From positions 1 to 11,503 of the forward strand of contig DAONFA010000040.1 in assembly GCA_035403355.1 (NCBI GenBank): a stretch of 11,503 nt of DNA. The letters run 5' to 3'. The position numbers and the translations under genes were made by a program. Under the pieces are notes generated by a model, which was given only the letters and a program-made list of their open reading frames with translations, searched no databases and had not been told where the DNA came from. Shown piece by piece: positions 7,583 to 11,503 of this stretch (positions within the stretch are counted from its first letter, which is position 1; every line of letters starts with the position of its first letter). This DNA is from Candidatus Cloacimonas sp. (GTDB lineage Bacteria; Cloacimonadota; Cloacimonadia; Cloacimonadales; Cloacimonadaceae).

Positions 7583-8268
7583 ACTAAACTTTTTCCTTCT
7601 TCATTTTTCTTTCCTATTTGGGCTTTGGCTGCTCTTAAATACATTGGTTCCAGGTTTTCAATGTTTTGGGGGATAAATTTCTCAGGTAGCTTTTCTGGCA
7701 AGTAAAAAAGTCCTGCAGCGGAAGGTATTTGCATAATGGAAGATAAAGTGTAAAAATGATGCCCTGCATTTTGCAATAGAGGACTAAGCATTTCTGCCGC
7801 ACTTCCGCATAGGATAAAATCATTCTCCTTCAGCTGGCAAAGCTCTTCCGGTTTCATTACTGCAGGGAGAATAATTTCCTTTAAATTATAGTCGTAAAAG
7901 GCACAATAAACTTCCTTCATCTTAGCGTCTATAACGGAGAGAATGTTTTTACCCAAACCGCAAACCGGCAAAGCGGCAAGTTCCAAAGAAGAAAAAGCAT
8001 AAAGAGGAATACCCAAAGCAAAAGCAATTCCTTTGGCTGTTGCTAAACCGATTCTCAGTCCGGTAAAAGACCCGGGTCCAATGCAGAGATACAATGCCTC
8101 CAATTCCCTGCGTTCCGCGTTACAGAATTGAAAAGCATAGTCAATAGCTGGCATCAGGGTTTCGCTATGAGTAATCTTGATGTCAAAATAGGCGGAGTAA
8201 ATAACTTTCTTTTCCTTTGCCAGAGCAAGGGAGCCGAAATTTTGAGTAGTATCAAGGGCAAGTTTCAA
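7576..8268 (-). CDS. tsaB: tRNA threonylcarbamoyladenosine biosynthesis protein TsaB
   Basis: TsaB is the ASKHA-fold scaffold that dimerises with TsaD and, with TsaE, transfers the threonylcarbamoyl group made by TsaC onto A37 of ANN-reading tRNAs. The family signature GPGSFTGLRIGLATAKG is intact, the N-terminus LALDTT is the expected first strand, and the C-terminus ends with the usual PxYLR-like motif (EPMYLRAAKA). I start it at TTG 8268, giving MKLALDTT and 230 residues. Reasons: the TTG overlaps the stop of the upstream gene (TTGA), GGAAGGG lies just before it, and homologues begin right at this strand. An upstream in-frame TTG at 8286 would add six residues (236) and overlap the upstream gene by 22 bp, with no good ribosome site. 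It is translationally coupled to the ferritin-like gene. Confidence 0.93.
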   Translation of the reverse strand: MKLALDTTQNFGSLALAKEKKVIYSAYFDIKITHSETLMPAIDYAFQFCNAERRELEALYLCIGPGSFTGLRIGLATAKGIAFALGIPLYAFSSLELAALPVCGLGKNILSVIDAKMKEVYCAFYDYNLKEIILPAVMKPEELCQLKENDFILCGSAAEMLSPLLQNAGHHFYTLSSIMQIPSAAGLFYLPEKLPEKFIPQNIENLEPMYLRAAKAQIGKKNEEGKSLVT

Positions 8269-8717
8269 TTTCCCTTCCGCATCCAATCATCATACAAATT
8301 TTCAAAGAACTTTTTATGTTGTGCTTCATCCGCTGCCAGGCGTCTGAAGAGAGTTGATATTTCGGGATCAGGAAATTTCACACTCATTTCAGAATAAAGC
8401 AGAAAGGAGGTTTCTTCTCTTTTCATACCCCTTATAAGGATATTCTGATAGCCAAGGTCTAAAATTTCCGGATCAGCTGTAATGTATTCACTTATTTTCA
8501 GATTGGGTGTTTTATGAATATCTTCTTCTTTTACACCCGCTTTACGAATTTTCTCAATCGCTATTATATGGCTTTTTTCCATTGCTTCCAGTTCTTTAAG
8601 CATTTCCAGCTGACCCTGGAAGTGGGATTGATTTTGCAAATCCTGATAGAATTTTATGGCTTCCTGTTCACGCATAACGGCAAAATCAAGGATTTCTTCA
8701 AAGTCCTTTCTATGCAT
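8265..8717 (-). CDS. Ferritin-like / rubrerythrin-domain protein without rubredoxin module
   Basis: A 150-residue four-helix-bundle protein of the ferritin-like superfamily, probably a cytoplasmic di-iron protein. Candidate iron ligands are in the expected places: E17 or E19 in REQEA, E47 and H50 in EKSH, E102 in KREETSF, and E131 and H134 in DEAQH. It lacks the C-terminal CxxC rubredoxin domain of true rubrerythrin. Its biochemical role, whether peroxide reduction, iron handling or a sensor, cannot be told from sequence. GAGG (8724-8727) lies 6 nt from the ATG. A TATAAT at 8740-8745 on the - strand could be its -10, but no good -35 is seen because that stretch is occupied by the terminator of the preceding operon. 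Its stop overlaps the likely TTG start of tsaB. Confidence 0.85.
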   Translation of the reverse strand: MHRKDFEEILDFAVMREQEAIKFYQDLQNQSHFQGQLEMLKELEAMEKSHIIAIEKIRKAGVKEEDIHKTPNLKISEYITADPEILDLGYQNILIRGMKREETSFLLYSEMSVKFPDPEISTLFRRLAADEAQHKKFFENLYDDWMRKGN

Positions 8718-8743
8718 TTATAACCTCACAATTACAGATATTA

Positions 8744-8779
8744 TAAAAAATCACCGGGGAGAAAATAATTCCCCCCGGT
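8744..8779 (-). terminator. Intrinsic terminator after rubredoxin
   Basis: On the - strand ACCGGGG (8779-8773) pairs with CCCCGGT (8759-8753). The stem extends inward by one G.T, one G-C and two A-T pairs to a 5-nt loop, giving 11 bp in all. GATTTTTTAT follows immediately. This is a strong rho-independent terminator lying 20 bp after the rubredoxin stop, and it closes the oxidative-stress operon ahead of the ferritin-like gene. Confidence 0.88.
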
Positions 8780-8799
8780 AATAAGGGAGCGGATTGTTT

Positions 8800-8940
8800 T
8801 TAATCCAAGGGTTCAAACATATCTTTGCCGACACCGCATTCAGGGCAGACAAAATCATCGGGAAGTTCTTCAAAAGGAATATTGTCGTTTTCGGCAGGAT
8901 CGTATATCCATCCGCATGCTATACATTGATATTTTTGCAT
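8800..8940 (-). CDS. Rubredoxin
   Basis: A 46-residue protein, MQKYQCIACGWIYDPAEN and onward, with the two rubredoxin knuckles CIACG (C6, C9) and CPECGVGKD (C32, C35). These bind one iron through four cysteines. The conserved Tyr-Asp-Pro after the first knuckle, FEELPDDFVCP, and the FEPLD tail are typical, as is the length slightly below the usual 52-54. It is a cytoplasmic one-electron carrier. Placed last in an operon with superoxide reductase and rubrerythrin, it is the likely electron donor to both. AAGGAG (8948-8953) is 7 nt from the ATG, and the gene begins 21 bp after the rubrerythrin stop. Confidence 0.96.
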   Translation of the reverse strand: MQKYQCIACGWIYDPAENDNIPFEELPDDFVCPECGVGKDMFEPLD

Positions 8941-8961
8941 TTTATGTCTCCTTAAGGGGAT

Positions 8962-9552
8962 TTAATAGTTTTCTTTAAAAAGTTCAAAATAACTTTGCGG
9001 GTGACTGCAGGAAGGGCAAACAACGGGGGCTTCCGTTCCTTCGTGAATATAACCGCAATTCAGGCATTTCCAAAACACTTTTTCGCCCCGGATAAACACC
9101 CTTGCATTTTTTACATTGTCATAGAGCTTACGGAAACGCTTTTCATGTTCTTTTTCCACCTTAGCAATCATTCTCCAGGATTGGGCAGCTTCAGCAAAAC
9201 CCTCCTCTTCGGCAATATCGGCAAAAAGAGGATAGAGTTCCGTCCATTCTTCATTTTCTCCATTAGCGGCATACTCCAGATTTTTAAGTGTGCTATCGGC
9301 AGACCAGCCAACCGGATAGGAACCCATAATATTAATCATTTCTCCTTCCAAACCAAGCTTTTGTAAATGTTTGAAGAATACTTTGGCATGTTCCTTTTCA
9401 TTTTCTGCGGTTTCCGTAAAGATATTGGATATTTGTTCAAAGCCCTCATTCTTGGCAGTTTTTGCGGAATAGAGATATCTCATTCGGGCTTGACTTTCTC
9501 CGGCAAACGCTTTCATTAGATTTTCAGCAGTACGGCTTTCAATATTGGGCAT
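8962..9552 (-). CDS. rbr: Rubrerythrin (NADH-linked peroxide reductase)
   Basis: A 196-residue classic rubrerythrin that reduces hydrogen peroxide to water in the cytoplasm of anaerobes. The N-terminal di-iron four-helix domain (about 1-150) has E19 in GESQARMRY, E52 and H55 in ENEKEH, E99 and E102 in GENEEWTELYP, E117 in AEEEGF, and E133 and H136 in EKEHEK. The C-terminal rubredoxin-like domain has C163 and C166 in CLNCGY and C179 and C182 in CPSCSHPQ. All ligands known for the family are present and the length is standard. AAGGAGG lies 7 nt before the ATG. The gene follows superoxide reductase by 11 bp and is followed by rubredoxin, its probable electron donor. Confidence 0.97.
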   Translation of the reverse strand: MPNIESRTAENLMKAFAGESQARMRYLYSAKTAKNEGFEQISNIFTETAENEKEHAKVFFKHLQKLGLEGEMINIMGSYPVGWSADSTLKNLEYAANGENEEWTELYPLFADIAEEEGFAEAAQSWRMIAKVEKEHEKRFRKLYDNVKNARVFIRGEKVFWKCLNCGYIHEGTEAPVVCPSCSHPQSYFELFKENY

Positions 9553-9563
9553 TTAGTTCCTCC

Positions 9564-9950
9564 TTATTTTAGTTGATTTTTCCATAAACCGTGCACATTG
9601 CAATATTCGCGCACAGCCAATACTTTTTCCATTTTAACGCAAAACTTTGCTTTGGGTTCATCCCCGGGATTCAGTTCCTTGCGTAACACTTTTTTCTCCG
9701 TAAGCACTTCAATACTGGTGATATAGTGTTTTTCTTCCATCGGATGAGGGATACTGCCAATAGAGACCTCAATTTTATCCCCCAAATCTGTTACTACCGG
9801 AATATGTTTTTCCAATGAGGCATCAACAGTATTTTCCTGTAATAATTGCATTGGCTGACCACAGCAAACTAATTCGCCACCGCCAACAAATATTACTTCT
9901 ACAACATTCCCGCAAACGGGACACCGCCATAATTGTCTAAGAGCTATCAT
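9564..9950 (-). CDS. dfx: Superoxide reductase (desulfoferrodoxin, 2Fe type)
   Basis: A 128-residue enzyme that reduces superoxide to hydrogen peroxide without releasing oxygen. The N-terminal desulforedoxin-like centre I has C10, C13, C29 and C30. The catalytic centre II ligands are H49 in EKHIP, with the nearby E47 corresponding to the mobile Glu of the family, H69 in IPHPM, H75 in EKHY, and C117 and H120 in CNVHGLW. All nine metal ligands are present, so this is a full 2Fe (class I) enzyme of normal length. AGGAGG is 6 nt from the ATG. It is the first gene of the operon; its peroxide product is the substrate of the rubrerythrin encoded next. Confidence 0.97.
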   Translation of the reverse strand: MIALRQLWRCPVCGNVVEVIFVGGGELVCCGQPMQLLQENTVDASLEKHIPVVTDLGDKIEVSIGSIPHPMEEKHYITSIEVLTEKKVLRKELNPGDEPKAKFCVKMEKVLAVREYCNVHGLWKNQLK

Positions 9951-9982
9951 TTTCTTCCTCCTGTTATCTTCTCTTTTTATCT

Positions 9983-10010
9983 ATTATAAGCAAGATAATA
10001 CTTTTGTCAA
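9983..10010 (-). promoter_or_regulatory. Consensus sigma-70 promoter of the superoxide reductase operon, with overlapping dyad
   Basis: On the - strand TTGACA (10010-10005) and TATAAT (9988-9983) both match the sigma-70 consensus exactly and are 16 bp apart, about 33 bp from the start codon. A dyad TATTAT-N7-ATAATA (9982-10000) covers the -10 and most of the spacer and could be an operator for a redox or metal regulator. No named regulator box fits exactly. Confidence 0.85.
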
Positions 10011-10090
10011 ATGGAATTTTTCCCTTGCCAAAAAAAACGGTTTTTGTTTTTATGCTTTTATAAAGCTTTAAAAAAGAAAAGGGATGATGA

Positions 10091-10816
10091 ATGAAACGCC
10101 TTGTAATGTTGCTGTTAACGCTTCTGCTTTTAGCCGGATGCGTTCAATATAATGAAGAACTTTGGATTAACCGTAATGGTTCAGGCCATGCTGTTATCCG
10201 GGTAGTCCACCGTTCTCCTTATGAAAATCCCGAAGAAATTATGCGCAAGGCAGCATTACCTGGCATCAATTTGCAATCTTACGAGATTCATAGAAATGGT
10301 CCCGATGTTATCTACACCATCCATTTTAAGTTTAAAAACATTGATGCCTTCAATAATATCAACGACCAATTAGGTGAAGCTGATTTCTGGGGAAAAATAA
10401 CCCTGAATAAAGAACCCGGCAGAAGAATCACTTTCAAACGCAGAATCGCTTTAGGCAGTCAGGAACAGGATGAATACGATGATATAGAAAATATTTTAGG
10501 TCAGCTACAACCCGATAATCCTGTGTGGACTTATAAAGTTCATCTACCCTGGAAAATTATTTCTACCAATGCGTTACCTGCCAATGTAGATATAAATAAT
10601 CGCACCGTGAGCTGGAGCTTTGATACCCGTAAAATGTGGCAGAAACAGGAACTAATGACTGTTGAATTGCAAAAGGAATTTCCCTGGTTTCTCTTAGTTA
10701 TCGGGGCTGTAATTGTTGTTCTGTTGGTGTTTTTGATTCATTGGATGTTTCGCTTTCCCAAAAAATCGCATTGGAGGGAAAGAATAAAGCAAAGTGAGAA
10801 TGAAGAAAAAGGGTAA
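10091..10816 (+). CDS. LppM-like lipoprotein with C-terminal membrane anchor
   Basis: A 241-residue protein with a lipoprotein signal: Lys-Arg, a leucine-rich core, then LLAGC with C17 as the lipidated cysteine. The exported part (18-197) opens with ELWINRNGSGHAVIRV (23-38), resembling the start of the LppM/DUF3153 domain seen in mycobacterial LppM and in many uncharacterised lipoproteins. It ends in a transmembrane helix (about 198-220) and a basic, cytoplasmic-looking tail (RFPKKSHWRERIK). Two membrane anchors at opposite ends imply that it stays in the inner membrane. Function is unknown. AGGG about 7-8 nt upstream serves the ATG at 10091. TATAAA at 10059-10064 is a possible -10 but has no clear -35. 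It is divergent from the superoxide reductase operon, with 140 bp between. Confidence 0.8.
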   Translation: MKRLVMLLLTLLLLAGCVQYNEELWINRNGSGHAVIRVVHRSPYENPEEIMRKAALPGINLQSYEIHRNGPDVIYTIHFKFKNIDAFNNINDQLGEADFWGKITLNKEPGRRITFKRRIALGSQEQDEYDDIENILGQLQPDNPVWTYKVHLPWKIISTNALPANVDINNRTVSWSFDTRKMWQKQELMTVELQKEFPWFLLVIGAVIVVLLVFLIHWMFRFPKKSHWRERIKQSENEEKG

Positions 10817-10847
10817 TCGCACGCAGATTTCGCCGATAACGCAGATT
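10815..10847. repeat. Degenerate GCAGATTACGC-type repeat at the 3' end of the lipoprotein gene
   Basis: Directly from the stop codon the sequence reads TAATCGCACGCAGATTTCG followed by CCGATAACGCAGATTTT, two imperfect copies of a GCAGATT unit 19 bp apart. Similar wording flanks the 3' ends of the endonuclease and tsaB genes. Confidence 0.4.
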
Positions 10848-11156
10848 TTATTGATGAGAGGTAAGGGCTGAACAAGAGTTCAAGTATTTAAGGGATTTAC
10901 AATTTTTCTATTCTTTGTTTGTAAATTGGGTGGTTAATGTAAAAAGTATCACCTCCCTATAGTCGGGTATTCTTATAGGATAGATAAGCGTTTATTGCAA
11001 TTAGAAGCATAAAAGTAATGCCTTAAAAATAATGAGATAGTTTCCCTCTTAAAACAGTATAATACCAACTATAACAATCACTTATATGATAACATCCTAA
11101 TATGGTTGTCTTTTGTGTTTCTTACTGCGAGCCGATAATTTATCGTTTATCAGGCG

Positions 11157-11189
11157 TTAATCAAGCGTTAATTATTAACGCTTGATTAA
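11157..11189. repeat. 33-nt perfect palindrome with satellite half-sites
   Basis: Arm TTAATCAAGCGTTAAT (11157-11172), a single central T (11173), and the exact reverse complement (11174-11189). The 9-mer CTTGATTAA of the right arm recurs directly at 11203-11211, and GCGTTAAT occurs twice in tandem at 11155-11162 and 11165-11172. This pattern suits a protein-binding operator, a replication or recombination site, or the remnant of a transposon end. No gene for a matching protein is in view. Confidence 0.85.
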
Positions 11190-11269
11190 GGGTAGATAAT
11201 CACTTGATTAACACTTTTAGCTAAGAAAGTAGAGGAACTCTAATTAGTAGTAAAGGAAAAAAGTATCCC

Positions 11270-11350
11270 CCTTATTATCCTTCCCAACCCGGTTCCCTAA
11301 AGCCCCTTAGGGCGACACTTTGATAGCGATGGTGGCGTAAGCCCCTCGAA
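11270..11350. repeat. Folded repeat-like element
   Basis: Two hairpins follow one another. CCCTAA (11295-11300) pairs with TTAGGG (11307-11312) over a 6-nt loop. CGA-GG-GGC pairs with GCC-CC-TCG in 11327-11348 with two bulged T and a GTAA tetraloop. The wording around GGGCGACACTTTGATAGCG resembles intergenic repeats of Bacteroidetes-type genomes as I remember them; this is unchecked. Confidence 0.4.
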
Positions 11351-11363
11351 AATTTTCCGGAAT

Positions 11364-11383
11364 AAACGACGTCCTCGTCGTTT
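11364..11383 (-). repeat. Palindromic element, inverted copy 1
   Basis: AACGACG (11365-11371) and CGTCGTT (11376-11382) flank TCCT, and one A-T pair extends the stem. On the - strand this is the same 18-nt core AACGACGAGGACGTCGTT found in two direct copies at 11450-11502, so the three form one family with this copy reversed. Confidence 0.85.
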
Positions 11384-11447
11384 TCTGTCATTAATGTAAG
11401 TTACAGGGAATTAAAATGTTAAGAATGTTTAGAGGGTGGAGTTTCTT

Positions 11448-11503
11448 ATGAACGACGAGGACGTCGTTCTTCCGGGATTTGTGAACGACGAGGACGTCGT
11501 TCT
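11448..11503 (+). CDS. Possible start of a repeat protein with 11-residue units (partial)
   Basis: From ATG 11448 the frame reads MNDEDVVLPGFVNDEDVV and is still open at the window edge. The second repeat begins exactly 33 bp (11 codons) after the first, so the palindromic DNA unit translates into tandem NDEDVVLPGFV. GGTGGAG ends 6 nt before the ATG, a proper ribosome site, and an in-frame TAG at 11430 limits the upstream extent, with GTG 11436 as an alternative start. Only 18 codons are visible and I know no family with this sequence. It could equally be a non-coding palindromic repeat array that happens to be open. Confidence 0.35.
   Translation, partial: MNDEDVVLPGFVNDEDVV
11450..11502 (+). 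repeat. Two direct copies of the palindromic element, 33-bp period
   Basis: GAACGACGAGGACGTCGTTC occurs at 11450-11469 and again at 11483-11502, separated by TTCCGGGATTTGT. Each copy has 8-bp arms around the loop AGGA and could form a hairpin. The array may continue past the window. Confidence 0.92.

Larger units (their letters stand above)
10817..11447. other. Long non-coding region rich in inverted repeats
   Basis: About 630 bp with no convincing gene. Besides the elements listed separately it holds ATTTACAA/TTGTAAAT (10895-10902 with 10919-10926) and CCTATA/TATAGG (10956-10961 with 10974-10979), plus a 13-nt palindrome CGATAATTTATCG (11133-11145) with a single central T. The first of these could terminate the lipoprotein transcript but has no U-tract. 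The density of symmetry suggests a landing site for small repeats or mobile elements. Confidence 0.55.

Noticed and set aside
8995..9366. Open frame of 123 codons on the + strand
   Set aside because: It lies fully antisense to rubrerythrin, whose metal ligands are all intact. It has no ribosome site and no recognisable motif.
10941..11267. Direct repeat AAAAAGTATC at 10941-10950 and 11258-11267, as possible flanks of a 300-bp mobile element
   Set aside because: A 10-mer match in AT-rich sequence is expected by chance, the flanks diverge at once, and no terminal inverted repeats go with them.
1534..11403. Shared 12-mer TAATGTAAGTTA at 1534-1545 and 11392-11403
   Set aside because: A few 12-mer matches are expected by chance in an 11.5-kb AT-rich window, and the similarity does not extend.
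11450..11502. Start of a CRISPR array (two 20-nt repeats)
   Set aside because: The gap between copies is only 13 bp, the unit is a near-perfect palindrome in tandem, and an inverted copy lies upstream. CRISPR spacers are about 30 bp or more and repeats share one orientation.

Overview
The window looks like a chromosomal segment of an anaerobic, moderately AT-rich bacterium of the Fibrobacteres-Chlorobi-Bacteroidetes superphylum. A Cloacimonadota-like organism is my best guess. The clues are strong AAGGAG ribosome sites, a very long exported endonuclease I family protein with lamin-tail, fibronectin III and Ig-like modules, a FlgD-like secreted domain, and an anaerobe's superoxide reductase/rubrerythrin/rubredoxin set. 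The phylum is inferred from gene style, not from a marker gene.

Left part (1-3000, + strand): the 3' part of tRNA-Arg(TCT) and a complete tRNA-His(GTG) are followed after 26 bp by a ROK-family sugar kinase, a small exported FlgD-like protein, an MlaE-type permease and a partner ABC protein whose start overlaps the permease stop. The ABC protein has lost every recognisable catalytic motif (Walker A, Q-loop, signature, second acidic residue of Walker B, H-loop). A perfect terminator-like hairpin lies inside the first codons of the permease gene.

Middle (3300-8720, - strand): in transcription order, a ferritin-like protein, tsaB (N6-threonylcarbamoyladenosine synthesis on tRNA; it probably starts at a TTG that overlaps the ferritin-like stop), and a 1389-residue multidomain exported endonuclease.

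Oxidative-stress operon (8740-10010, - strand): superoxide reductase (2Fe desulfoferrodoxin), rubrerythrin and a 46-residue rubredoxin are tightly packed. A promoter with consensus -35 and -10 hexamers precedes them and a strong intrinsic terminator follows. Superoxide reductase converts superoxide to peroxide, rubrerythrin reduces peroxide, and rubredoxin supplies electrons, so the operon is a complete NAD(P)H-fed detoxification chain apart from the rubredoxin reductase.

Right part: a divergently transcribed LppM-like lipoprotein, then about 690 bp without an ordinary gene but full of symmetry. It holds a 33-nt perfect palindrome with satellite half-sites, a folded repeat-like element, and three copies of an 18-nt interrupted palindrome. 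Two of these copies repeat at a 33-bp period and read in frame as NDEDVVLPGFV from a well-placed ATG that runs off the window. Degenerate GCAGATTACGC-type repeats occur beside the 3' ends of three genes.
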